DNA of 64,000 bases from an uncultured Litoreibacter sp. (lineage in GTDB: Bacteria; Pseudomonadota; Alphaproteobacteria; Rhodobacterales; Rhodobacteraceae). Made by a program: the position numbers and the translations under genes. Below are positions 34,969-43,839 of the stretch, piece after piece; position 1 is the stretch's first letter, and each line of letters opens with the position of its first letter. The notes beneath the pieces were generated by a model that was given only the letters and a program-made list of their open reading frames with translations, did no database searches and was not told where the DNA came from. The DNA lies in contig NZ_CANKWO010000001.1 of NCBI RefSeq assembly GCF_947487515.1, positions 868,001 to 932,000 on the forward strand, given 5' to 3'.

Positions 34969-36714
34969 TTAGCCCTCGACATAGCGCGTGCGGGTCTTTG
35001 AGGCCCGCATCGTAGGATCTGCAATCGGAACGGCCGACAGCAAAGACTGGGTGTAGGGGTGTTGCGGATTGGTGCAGACGTCTTCGGTCTCGCCCTCTTC
35101 CATGATCTGCCCTTTGTACATCACCACCACGCGATCGCAGAAGTACCGCACAAGGCCGACGTCATGGCTTATGAAAAGGTAACTAAGGCCCAGTTTTTCC
35201 TGCAACTCCAGCAACAGGTCCATAATCTGCGTCCGCAAGCTGACATCCAGCGCCGAAGTTGCCTCATCTGCGATGATGATCCGAGGGTTCGGCGCAATTG
35301 CGCGAGCAATGCTGATCCGTTGCCGTTGCCCGCCTGAAAAGGCATGCGGATAACGCTCTGCGGCGCTGCCAGGAAGGCCGACCAGATCAAGCAGCTCTGC
35401 CACACGGGCACGCTGCTCGACGGGGGTTCCGAGGCCATGGTTCATCAGCGGTTCAGCGATGATTTGCCCTACAGTCATGCGAGGATTGAGCGAGCCAAAG
35501 GGGTCTTGGAAGATAATGCGCATATCCCTCCATGGCTCCTTCAAGTCGGGTTTTGTTAGGGGGGCAAGGTCACGCGTGTTGCCCTGTCGATCGGTATACA
35601 GCACAGCCCCCGAGCTGACGGAATGAATGCGTTGGATGCAGCGGGCGAGCGTGGTTTTACCAGAACCGCTTTCTCCAACGATTCCAATGTTTTCGCCGTC
35701 TCGCAACTGCAAATTCGCGTCCTTCACCGCCAGCAGTGTTTTGGCCTCGCGACGAAAGCCCGCTGGTGTAATCACGTACTCCTTGCGCAGGGCCACGGCT
35801 TCGAGGATGGGGTCTCCCAACGGGCGGCGTTCGCGCATCGCAAGACGACGATCAGACGGCCCTTCGCATTGCGTGGCCGCATGCAAAAGCGATTTTGTGT
35901 AATCATGCTGAGGCGATGCGAACACCGAATAGACATCGCCCTTTTCCACCACTTTGCCATGGCGCATCACCGCAACGTCATCGGCAATTTCAGCGACCAC
36001 CCCCATGTCGTGGGTGATGAAAAGGATCGCCATATTATGCGCCTTTTGCAGACTGCGCATCAGCTCTAGAATTTCCGCCTGAATGGTCACATCCAGCGCG
36101 GTCGTCGGCTCATCGGCAATCAACACCTTCGGGTTGCAAGACAGCGCCATCGCAATCATCGCACGCTGGCGCATCCCGCCTGAGAATTCGTAGGGGTAGC
36201 GTTTCACCGCCTCTTCTGGGTTCGGGATTTCCACCATGCGCAACAGCTCTACTGAACGCGCAATGGCTTCCTTCTTGCTCATCCCCATGTGAATACGAAG
36301 CGTTTCCCCGATTTGGTCGCCAATGCGGTGTACCGGCGACAAAGAGCTCATCGGCTCTTGGAAGATCATCGCAATGTCATCACCTCGGATCGCGCGCACC
36401 TGTTTGCCGCGTGGGTCCATGCCGATCATGTTCACAGTGCTGTGCCCTGCGCCATCACCGAAGTCAGTATGCAGCAGGATTTCTCCGCCCGTGATCTTCC
36501 CCGGTGCATCGACAATCTGCAGGATAGAGCGCGACATTACACTTTTGCCGCTGCCGCTTTCGCCCACAACGCACAGCGTCCGCCCGGGATACAAGGAGAT
36601 GCTGACATCATCGACGGCCTTGAACCAACCATGCCTTGTTTTGAATGAGGTTTCGAGGTTCTTCACCTCAAGGATCGGGGGCTGCGTGTGCTGAGTAGAG
36701 GACATTTGGCTCAT
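34969..36714 (-). CDS. Peptide-type ABC transporter double ATPase, system 2
   Basis: Paralogue of the 23027 gene, with two full ABC ATPase halves. Half one has [23 protein letters not shown] and [12 protein letters not shown]. Half two has [23 protein letters not shown] and [12 protein letters not shown]. The C-terminal Opp extension follows ([17 protein letters not shown]). The start at 36714 is one base after the stop of the permease gene and is preceded by GAGGGGAGC, so I prefer it to an ATG seven codons upstream. About 580 residues long, within the usual range for fused DppD-DppF proteins. Confidence 0.95.
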   Translation of the reverse strand: MSQMSSTQHTQPPILEVKNLETSFKTRHGWFKAVDDVSISLYPGRTLCVVGESGSGKSVMSRSILQIVDAPGKITGGEILLHTDFGDGAGHSTVNMIGMDPRGKQVRAIRGDDIAMIFQEPMSSLSPVHRIGDQIGETLRIHMGMSKKEAIARSVELLRMVEIPNPEEAVKRYPYEFSGGMRQRAMIAMALSCNPKVLIADEPTTALDVTIQAEILELMRSLQKAHNMAILFITHDMGVVAEIADDVAVMRHGKVVEKGDVYSVFASPQHDYTKSLLHAATQCEGPSDRRLAMRERRPLGDPILEAVALRKEYVITPAGFRREAKTLLAVKDANLQLRDGENIGIVGESGSGKTTLARCIQRIHSVSSGAVLYTDRQGNTRDLAPLTKPDLKEPWRDMRIIFQDPFGSLNPRMTVGQIIAEPLMNHGLGTPVEQRARVAELLDLVGLPGSAAERYPHAFSGGQRQRISIARAIAPNPRIIIADEATSALDVSLRTQIMDLLLELQEKLGLSYLFISHDVGLVRYFCDRVVVMYKGQIMEEGETEDVCTNPQHPYTQSLLSAVPIADPTMRASKTRTRYVEG

Positions 36715-36715
36715 G

Positions 36716-37855
36716 TTAGCTCCCCTCGCTGGCATAGGGATCGGCTGCGTCGCGCAACCCGTCGCCCAGAAAGTTCAAGGAAAGGACTGCAAGGGCCACG
36801 AATGCTCCGGGAATGAATAGCCAAGGTGCTTGCGCAATTGCGTGAATGTTCTGCGCTTCTTTTAGCAGCACACCCCAAGAGACGGTTGGCGGGGACAGCC
36901 CAAGGCCAAGGAAGGACAAAGAGGTTTCCGCCAAAATCATCGACGGGATCGCCAATGTCACCGAGGCAATGATGTGACTGACCAACGATGGCATCATATG
37001 GCGAAAGATCACGCGACGTGTTGGCGCGCCGTCTAGCTCGGCGGAAATTACGAAATCCTCTTGCCGCAATGCCAGAAAGCGGCCCCGCACCACACGGGCA
37101 AGTTCTGTCCAGCCAATGAGTGACAGGATGATGGTGATCATGAAATAGCGCAAAAGCGGGTCTAGGGTCGCAGGCAAAGCAGCGCTCAGCCCCAACCATA
37201 CCGGAATTGTGGGCATTGCAAGGATCAGCTCGATCGCACGCGAGGACACCGCATCCACCAAACCGCCGAAGTAGCCAGACAACCCGCCAATCAACAGGCC
37301 AAGACACAGACTCAGGGTAACACCCACCAGACCAATCGACATCGAGATGCGCGTCCCCATCATGGCACGGCTGAACATATCACGGCCAAGGCGATCTGCG
37401 CCAAAGAGGTAGAATTTTTCATCCGCCGTGGCAGGGGCAATCAATGTGCGCGACATTGGGATCAGACCAAACAGATTATACGGCTCGTTCTTCCCAAAGA
37501 GTTTCAGGTAAATCTTTTTGTCTGGATTTTTGACATATGTTGTCGCCAGCGTGATCGGATCTCGGGTTAGCTTTTGGTCATATACATACATCCGAAGCGC
37601 CCAGCTTGCGTCCTCGGCGCGGTCCACAAAATGGATACGCTGCGGAGGATGAAACAAATCGGCCGTAGATGTCTCGCTCGGATCAAAAGGTGAGAAGAAT
37701 TCAGCGCAAAGCGCGATGAGATACAGAAAGCTGACGATGCAAAGGCCGAACATGGCTAAGCGGTGCTTGCGAAATTTCAGCCACATCAACTTCCACTGCG
37801 TCGCCTCTGCAATGTCGGTGCTCAGCCGAGGATCGATAGAATTAGATTGTGTCAT
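36716..37855 (-). CDS. Peptide-type ABC transporter permease (DppC-like), system 2
   Basis: A 379-residue permease closely matching the protein at 24787. It has the same N-terminal WKLMWLKFRKHRLAM segment, extracytoplasmic insertion, EAA-type loop LDGAPTRRVIFRHMMP and FLGDGLRDAADPYA ending. The ATG at 37855 follows the upstream permease stop by one base (TGATATG), matching the coupled layout of system 1. An in-frame ATG 12 codons earlier would overlap that gene and is less likely. Confidence 0.95.
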   Translation of the reverse strand: MTQSNSIDPRLSTDIAEATQWKLMWLKFRKHRLAMFGLCIVSFLYLIALCAEFFSPFDPSETSTADLFHPPQRIHFVDRAEDASWALRMYVYDQKLTRDPITLATTYVKNPDKKIYLKLFGKNEPYNLFGLIPMSRTLIAPATADEKFYLFGADRLGRDMFSRAMMGTRISMSIGLVGVTLSLCLGLLIGGLSGYFGGLVDAVSSRAIELILAMPTIPVWLGLSAALPATLDPLLRYFMITIILSLIGWTELARVVRGRFLALRQEDFVISAELDGAPTRRVIFRHMMPSLVSHIIASVTLAIPSMILAETSLSFLGLGLSPPTVSWGVLLKEAQNIHAIAQAPWLFIPGAFVALAVLSLNFLGDGLRDAADPYASEGS

Positions 37856-37856
37856 A

Positions 37857-38840
37857 TCAGCGATACCGAATTCTTGGGTCAACGAGGGCAAGAAGAATGT
37901 CTGAGACCAGCATTCCCACGATGGAAAGGGCGCTCAGCAACAAAATGAAGGCGCCCGCAAGATACATGTCCTGCGTCAGCAAGGCGTCCAGCATCAACGG
38001 ATCGGCCGTCGGCAGCGACAGGACTACCGCGACGATGGTGGATCCGGAAATGATTTGCGGGAAGGCCCAGCCGAGCGTTGAGACAAACGGGTTCAACGCC
38101 AGACGCACCGGATACTTCAAAAGCAGTTTGGTCTCGCTAAGCCCCTTTGCACGGGCCGTGACCACATAGGGTTTTTGCAGCTCGTCCAGCAGATTGGCCC
38201 GCATGATGCGAATGAGGCTGGCCGTCGAGGACGTGCCGATAATCACCACGGGGATGATCATATGTTTCAGCAGGTCCAACATCTTGGCAAATGACCAGTC
38301 CGCATTCACATATTCACTAGAGAACAAGCCAGTGACGTCTGATCCGAAATGCACCACGCCGATATACATCAGCACCAAGGCAATCAGGAAATTAGGGGTC
38401 GCGAGACCGATAAACCCGATGAAGGTGATGATGTAATCCCCCATGGTGTACTTGCGCACCGCCGAAAAAATGCCAAACGGCAAAGCCACAGCCCAAGTGA
38501 ACAACATGGTCGAAAAGGCCAATATCACCGAAAGCGCCATGCGTTGACCGATCAGCTCGGAGACGGGGCGATCCCATTCGTAGGATTGCCCAAAATCGCC
38601 TTGAATGGCGCCTGTAATCCATCGGAAGTATTGCACCGGATGCGGGTCGTCCAAACCAAAGCGAATGCGCAGGGCTTCGATGCGGGACGGGTCCATGTCA
38701 TTGCCCTCGGACACCATGCGAGCAGCCAGAGAGGTTACATAGTCACCTGGGGGTGCCTGAATAATGATGTAGGCAAGAACCGAGGCTGCGAAGAAGAACG
38801 GTATCGACCAGATGATCCGTCGCACAATATAGCCTAACAC
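37857..38840 (-). CDS. Peptide-type ABC transporter permease (DppB-like), system 2
   Basis: A 327-residue permease equal in length to its paralogue at 25925 and alike throughout. It begins MLGYIVRRIIWSIPFFF, has the EAA loop VVTARAKGLSETKLLLKYPVR and ends DILLALVDPRIRYR. First gene of the system 2 membrane operon. The upstream region carries the CAAACA-N5-TGTTTG dyad, so expression is likely repressed by one of the GntR-sensor proteins. Confidence 0.95.
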   Translation of the reverse strand: MLGYIVRRIIWSIPFFFAASVLAYIIIQAPPGDYVTSLAARMVSEGNDMDPSRIEALRIRFGLDDPHPVQYFRWITGAIQGDFGQSYEWDRPVSELIGQRMALSVILAFSTMLFTWAVALPFGIFSAVRKYTMGDYIITFIGFIGLATPNFLIALVLMYIGVVHFGSDVTGLFSSEYVNADWSFAKMLDLLKHMIIPVVIIGTSSTASLIRIMRANLLDELQKPYVVTARAKGLSETKLLLKYPVRLALNPFVSTLGWAFPQIISGSTIVAVVLSLPTADPLMLDALLTQDMYLAGAFILLLSALSIVGMLVSDILLALVDPRIRYR

Positions 38841-38879
38841 CTATCTTCCTCCCCTGACCGATTGAACGGCCCCAGAAAA

Positions 38880-38919
38880 TTGATTGTTTGATTTGATGAT
38901 ACAAACACACATTGTTTGA
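38880..38919. promoter_or_regulatory. TGATTGTTTGATTTGATG cluster and CAAACA-N5-TGTTTG dyad before ABC operon 2
   Basis: The dyad occupies 38903-38919; just beside it, at 38880-38901, is a cluster of TTGATT/TGTTTGAT words. It lies 63 bases upstream of the permease start. It shares its half-sites with the site at 30397 and is the candidate operator of this operon. Confidence 0.5.
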
Positions 38920-38984
38920 CGTGGGAAGATAAATCTTGAGGCAACTTCGATTCAACGCAAACAGACTGCGCCAAACACGATGTC

Positions 38985-40058
38985 CTAACCTGTGCGGCGC
39001 CCAGTACTGGAGTGCGTGATGATCTGCGGCATAGACATCGTCACAAGCGGCGCAGCATCTGGATAAGTCATCCGCCATTCCGCTGTTTCGCAAACTGCCT
39101 GTGCAATAGATTCAGCCGACCGCCCGACTGTGGTAAAGAACCCGTCATGCAAGGACGGCACGCTGGTCGAACATATCCGCAGAAGGCTGAGATCTTGAGG
39201 CACCTTGATGTCATTTTCCGCCAAGATCTCACGTATTTTGGCAGCCGGAAAACGACCCCAGACAATCAAAGCCGTCGGCCGAATGTCCGCAGAGAGTGAC
39301 TTCCATTCTGCCAGCACATCTTGCAATGCCGGCGCCGCCTCATCGGCTCCATCCATATTGGCGCGACGTCGGAACACTTCTGCTTTCGGAACCGAAGTGA
39401 CCTCGGATAGGAAATCAAATATCTGCTCAAAATCGTTCTCTTGAGGCATCCCCTCACGGTTCTCACAAACCAACCCTAACCTATTGTGATCAAGTGCATT
39501 TAGATGACGGATAGCGAGGCGCATACTGGCACGCGGGTTGCGGGCAACGATGTCAAAATCCATGCCCTCCATGTTCTTGCCTTCTACAACGATATGGCGC
39601 GCACTGCGCTTTGCGAGCTCTAGCAAGCCCGTCGACAGGCTGGAAAGTCGCGGCTGCACGATACACAGATCAAACTGCCCTTCCCCCATCAGCGACACCA
39701 AATCTTCTTCGTTGCCATAGGCCACGGAAATGACGCGACAATCGACTTGTGTCAGCTGGTCCTGAACCGCTTCGGCAACATGATCCCCGCGCTCATTGTG
39801 GGCGTGGTGGTGCAATAGCAAAACACGGCGCAAGTTGGATTCGGCCTTGCGACCGTTCGGAAACGCCTGTGGAAAGGCGACCCGAGTGCCCTTTCCCACA
39901 TGAGACTCGAGCACACCTTCTTCATTCAGTGTTTTGAGCGCTGTTTGCACCGCATATTGCGTCACCCCATGGCGCGCCATCAGCTCGCGTATGGTCGGAA
40001 ACTTGGCCCCAGACTCAAGCGCAAGCGCTGTATCTCGTAGCTGCGAAAGCAGATTCAT
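38985..40058 (-). CDS. GntR-type winged helix fused to LacI-like sensor domain, transcriptional regulator (second copy)
   Basis: A 357-residue paralogue of the regulator at 33895. The winged helix is FPTIRELMARHGVTQYAVQT with EGVLESHVGKGTRVA. The sensor domain has IRHLNALDHNRLGLVCENR and DLSLLRICSTSVPSLHDG. The ATG at 40058 follows GGGAG, preferred over a start 18 codons upstream. It lies 144 bases upstream of the system 2 permeases, on the same strand. Two similar regulators around one transport cluster suggest either response to two ligands or division of labour after duplication. Confidence 0.87.
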   Translation of the reverse strand: MNLLSQLRDTALALESGAKFPTIRELMARHGVTQYAVQTALKTLNEEGVLESHVGKGTRVAFPQAFPNGRKAESNLRRVLLLHHHAHNERGDHVAEAVQDQLTQVDCRVISVAYGNEEDLVSLMGEGQFDLCIVQPRLSSLSTGLLELAKRSARHIVVEGKNMEGMDFDIVARNPRASMRLAIRHLNALDHNRLGLVCENREGMPQENDFEQIFDFLSEVTSVPKAEVFRRRANMDGADEAAPALQDVLAEWKSLSADIRPTALIVWGRFPAAKIREILAENDIKVPQDLSLLRICSTSVPSLHDGFFTTVGRSAESIAQAVCETAEWRMTYPDAAPLVTMSMPQIITHSSTGRRTG

Positions 40059-40104
40059 GCACCACTCCCATTGACTTGTGCGCCCATGTCTATCACAAAC
40101 GAAT

Positions 40105-40122
40105 TCAATCAATCAATCAATA
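40105..40122. promoter_or_regulatory. Tandem TCAA repeats upstream of the second regulator
   Basis: TCAATCAATCAATCAATA, on the other strand a run of TTGA/TTGATTGA, lies about 50 bases before the regulator start. Its words match those of the other putative operators in this cluster, so it may be an autoregulatory site. It could also be simple low-complexity DNA. Confidence 0.35.
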
Positions 40123-40268
40123 AAGAGGGATCAAACAGCCTTCCAACCGGCCCCATCTTCTTGTTTTCATTGGCGTTCTAACGGGAAATCCCTGTGCCAA
40201 TGCAGAAGAACTCACTCCCCAAATGGAAGCGGCTCCGTCTTACAATACAGTAGTGGAACAAACAATCT

Positions 40269-41084
40269 ATGCAATCCATCAATGAGATTTTTGATCACGT
40301 GACGCCGCCGGCGAAAGACAAAACGCCGATCACAACCTGTAAGACCGATCCACGATTTAGCTATACCTTCTACATCCCCCCCACCCTGTCGCCCAAAACA
40401 TCGCTTCTTACTGTGATCCACGGCAACATGCGCAGCGTGGAGCGGACACGCGACGCCTTTGTCGATTTTGCGCGTTGGAATGACTGCGTGATCATGGCCC
40501 CCCTGTTTCCGCTGGGTGTCTTGGGGGATGACAACAAGGATGGCTTCAAATTCATCCAAGAGGGCGACATCCGATATGACCTTCTATTACTTGAAATGTT
40601 TGCAGAGGCGCGTGCCAAGTTTGGCCTAGAGACCGAACAGATGGGGATTTTCGGCTTCGCTGGTGGCGCTCAATTTGCCCAACGGTTCACACTATTGCAT
40701 CCCCACAAAGTGAAAGCGGCGTCAATTTCGGCACCGGGTTCGGTGACGCTTTTGGACCCAGACAAAGACTGGTGGATCGGAATTGGCGACACCAAGGAGC
40801 GCTTCGGCATCGAGGTTGATGTAGATGCGCTCGCCAAAGTGGCCTTTCAACTGGTCGTCGGCACCGCAGATGTGGACCCCGGCACCAATGAGACCAGTGC
40901 GTCATGGATTCCAGGCGGTCGCATAGCCGGCGAGACAGCCCATGAACGCGTGCGCTCGCTCGAGGCATCCCTAAACGATAACAACATCAAGGTGCAGGTC
41001 GATCTAGTGAGCCGTAAGGGCCATGAGCTGCTGGACTTAGTGCTGCCCTCAAAGCTGTTCTTTAAGGAAGCGCTCGCTCATTAA
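40269..41084 (+). CDS. Alpha/beta-hydrolase-fold protein lacking the catalytic serine
   Basis: A 271-residue protein of the alpha/beta-hydrolase fold. The oxyanion strand is LLTVIHGNMR, and the nucleophile elbow reads IFGFAGGAQFAQRF, where Ala131 (codon GCT) stands in the place of the usual Ser of GxSxG. A late GHELLDLVLP segment offers the histidine. Hydrolysis by the classical mechanism is therefore unlikely, and the protein may bind a ligand or act non-catalytically. No signal peptide is seen. It precedes the polyamine genes by about 270 bases of non-coding DNA and follows the transport cluster, so which of the two it serves is open. Confidence 0.72.
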   Translation: MQSINEIFDHVTPPAKDKTPITTCKTDPRFSYTFYIPPTLSPKTSLLTVIHGNMRSVERTRDAFVDFARWNDCVIMAPLFPLGVLGDDNKDGFKFIQEGDIRYDLLLLEMFAEARAKFGLETEQMGIFGFAGGAQFAQRFTLLHPHKVKAASISAPGSVTLLDPDKDWWIGIGDTKERFGIEVDVDALAKVAFQLVVGTADVDPGTNETSASWIPGGRIAGETAHERVRSLEASLNDNNIKVQVDLVSRKGHELLDLVLPSKLFFKEALAH

Positions 41085-41355
41085 GCCAGAGCACTGGGCT
41101 GCCCCGCACCTTTCATGAAGGTTCTTTGCTGAAACCACATGTGGGGCAAGCTTGGCTGAAAACTTGGGCGTTTGCTTCTAGCCAGCTGACAAAGTTAAGC
41201 GTGATGATCTTGCACGAATAGCGTAACTCGTCCGCAGGCGCATTTGGCTGAATTCCTAGGTCGCTACTTCCTCCACCAACATTGCAGAACCCCAACGGTG
41301 GCCCTATTATCTGGGCTCTCGAACGCGTGAAAAAATTCCACAGAAAGTCTTTGCC

Positions 41356-42450
41356 GTGCAAACCCCCTACTACCTCATCGACAAATCTCGTCTCCGTCCC
41401 AATTTGGAAAAAATTGCATGGTTGCGCGACGCGTCCGGAGTGCGTTGTTTGCTTGCCTTAAAGTGCTTTGCCACTTGGTCCGTATTTGATTTCATGTCGG
41501 AATATATGGACGGCTCCACCTCATCTTCATTGTATGAAGTTCGCTTGGGCGATGAAAAATTTCCCGGCGAAACACACGCGTATTCAGTCGCTTATGCGGA
41601 TCATGAGATTGCGCAGGTTCTGGCCTGCTCTGATAAAATCATCTTCAATTCCATCGGGCAACTCACCAAGTTTTCCAAGGAAAGCTCAGGGCATATTCGG
41701 GGGCTGCGTGTAAATCCTGGCGTCTCGACGTCGGAGTTTGACCTTGCCGATCCTGCCCGCCCCTTCAGCCGCTTGGGCGAACATGATCCCAGCGCGATTG
41801 ACGCCGTCGCGGATCAGATCAGCGGGCTCATGTTTCACAACAACTGCGAAAATGCCAGCTTTGAGCGATTTGACGAAATGCTGTCTTTGATCGAGGACCG
41901 GTTTGGCTCCGTGATACAGAAAATGGACTGGATTAGCTTGGGCGGTGGCATTCACTTCACCGGTGAGGACTACCCGCTTGAGATATTCGCCGCACGGCTC
42001 AAGGCGTTTGCGCAAACCTACGGGGTACAAGTATATCTGGAGCCGGGAGAGGCCGCGATTACGGGCGCGGCAACCCTTGAAGTGACGGTACTGGACACCC
42101 TGCACAACGGAAAAAACCTCGCCATTGTCGACAGCTCCATTGAGGCGCATATGCTTGATCTGCTGATCTACCGCGAAGCCGCAAAAGTGACACCAAACAC
42201 CGGCCCGCATGAATGGACCGTTTGCGGGAAATCTTGCCTCGCGGGCGACATCTTTGGCGAGTTCAGGTTTAGCAGCCCCCTAAAGGCGGGTGACCGGCTT
42301 TCGCTTCAGGACGCTGCAGGGTACACGATGGTAAAGAAGAACTGGTTCAACGGGGTGAAGATGCCAAGCATCGCAATCCGTGAGCTGGATGGAACCACAC
42401 GATTGGTGCGTGATTTCGACTACGACGATTTCGCCACCGCACTGTCTTGA
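41356..42450 (+). CDS. nspC: Carboxy(nor)spermidine decarboxylase
   Basis: A 364-residue PLP enzyme of the alanine-racemase-fold decarboxylase group. It opens TPYYLIDKSRL, and the PLP lysine is Lys36 in LLALKCFA. The glycine-rich phosphate site WISLGGGIHFT and the late CGKSCLAGDIFGE (catalytic Cys and Asp) are present. It converts carboxynorspermidine or carboxyspermidine to norspermidine or spermidine. The start is GTG at 41356. The dehydrogenase making its substrate follows 26 bases later. In alphaproteobacteria this pair more often makes spermidine; which product applies here cannot be told from the sequence. Confidence 0.93.
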   Translation: MQTPYYLIDKSRLRPNLEKIAWLRDASGVRCLLALKCFATWSVFDFMSEYMDGSTSSSLYEVRLGDEKFPGETHAYSVAYADHEIAQVLACSDKIIFNSIGQLTKFSKESSGHIRGLRVNPGVSTSEFDLADPARPFSRLGEHDPSAIDAVADQISGLMFHNNCENASFERFDEMLSLIEDRFGSVIQKMDWISLGGGIHFTGEDYPLEIFAARLKAFAQTYGVQVYLEPGEAAITGAATLEVTVLDTLHNGKNLAIVDSSIEAHMLDLLIYREAAKVTPNTGPHEWTVCGKSCLAGDIFGEFRFSSPLKAGDRLSLQDAAGYTMVKKNWFNGVKMPSIAIRELDGTTRLVRDFDYDDFATALS

Positions 42451-42476
42451 AGACAAAAGAAGAAGGTCTTGGATAT

Positions 42477-43718
42477 ATGAAACGCAATGTTCTTATCATT
42501 GGCGCAGGTGGCGTCGCGCAGGTCGTCGCACATAAATGCGCGCAAAATAACGATGTTTTCGGTGATCTTCACATCGCCAGCCGGACAATTTCCAAGTGTG
42601 AAGCCATCATTCAAAGCGTCCACGACAAAGCCGCGATGAAGCAAGACGGCGTATTCAAAGCCCATACAGTAGACGGCATGAATTCGGCCGAAGTAGCAGC
42701 CTTGATCACTTCGACATCTGCTCAGATCGTCATTAACGTCGGCTCTCCTTTCGTCAACATGACCGTTCTCGAAGCCTGCATCCAAACGGGCGCCGCCTAT
42801 ATCGACACGGCTATTCATGAAGACCCTGCCAAGATTTGCGAGACACCGCCTTGGTACGGAAACTACGAATGGAAACGCCGCGACGATTGCGCCGCCGCTG
42901 GGGTTACCGCGATCTTGGGCGCGGGTTTCGATCCGGGCATGGTGAACGCATTTGCCCGCTTCGCCGTGGACGAGTTCATGGACAAGGTGACCTCCATCGA
43001 CATCGTAGATATCAACGCGGGCGATCACGGGAAATATTTCTCGACCAATTTTGATCCTGAAATCAATTTCCGCGAATTCACTGGCACGGTGTACAGCTGG
43101 CAAAAGGGTGAATGGACACAGAACAAAATGTTCGAAGTCGGCCGCGATTGGGATCTTCCCGTTGTTGGCAAACAGCGCGCCTATATGTCGGGCCATGATG
43201 AAGTTCATTCCCTCGCCGCGAATTATCCAGAGGCGGATATCCGGTTCTGGATGGGATTTGGCGATCACTACATCAATGTCTTCACTGTGCTGCAAAACCT
43301 CGGCCTGCTGTCGGAGCAACCGGTGACAACCGCTGAGGGCCTTGAAGTTGTCCCGTTGAAGCTGGTCAAAGCCGTGCTCCCTGACCCATCAAGCCTTGCC
43401 CCGAACTACACCGGAAAGACCTGCATTGGTGATCTGGTAAAGGGCATCAAGGACGGCAAGGAAGTCGAAGTTTTCGTCTACAACGTCGCGGATCATAAGG
43501 AGGCCTATACCGAAGTGGGCAGTCAGGGCATCTCTTTCACCGCGGGGGTTCCACCTGTGGCCATGGCAATGCTGATCGCCGATGGCACCTATGACACGGG
43601 CAGCATGGTCAACGTCGAAGAGCTGGACCCGAAGCCGTTGTTCACCTTGCTGGACACCATCGGACTGCCCACCCGCGTCAAAGATGCAGACGGCGATCGC
43701 GCATGGAACGGTGCATGA
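42477..43718 (+). CDS. Carboxy(nor)spermidine dehydrogenase, saccharopine-dehydrogenase family
   Basis: A 413-residue NADPH-dependent enzyme that joins aspartate semialdehyde with putrescine or diaminopropane to form the carboxylated triamine. The Rossmann motif is VLIIGAGGVAQVVAH at the N-terminus, followed by DLHIASRT. The mid-domain ILGAGFDPGMVNAFAR is typical of this branch of the saccharopine dehydrogenase family. The ATG at 42477 directly starts the Rossmann strand; an upstream TTG ten codons earlier is disfavoured. It forms an operon with nspC. Confidence 0.91.
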   Translation: MKRNVLIIGAGGVAQVVAHKCAQNNDVFGDLHIASRTISKCEAIIQSVHDKAAMKQDGVFKAHTVDGMNSAEVAALITSTSAQIVINVGSPFVNMTVLEACIQTGAAYIDTAIHEDPAKICETPPWYGNYEWKRRDDCAAAGVTAILGAGFDPGMVNAFARFAVDEFMDKVTSIDIVDINAGDHGKYFSTNFDPEINFREFTGTVYSWQKGEWTQNKMFEVGRDWDLPVVGKQRAYMSGHDEVHSLAANYPEADIRFWMGFGDHYINVFTVLQNLGLLSEQPVTTAEGLEVVPLKLVKAVLPDPSSLAPNYTGKTCIGDLVKGIKDGKEVEVFVYNVADHKEAYTEVGSQGISFTAGVPPVAMAMLIADGTYDTGSMVNVEELDPKPLFTLLDTIGLPTRVKDADGDRAWNGA

Positions 43719-43839
43719 CATAATCGACTGCATTTCCGTTAAAATACTTGCGACATATCGCATCGTATACCACGGCATACAGTAGACGACTCTCTTGGCA
43801 TGCGGTATGGGTCCCCCAACCCAACCCAAGAGGTCTCTT

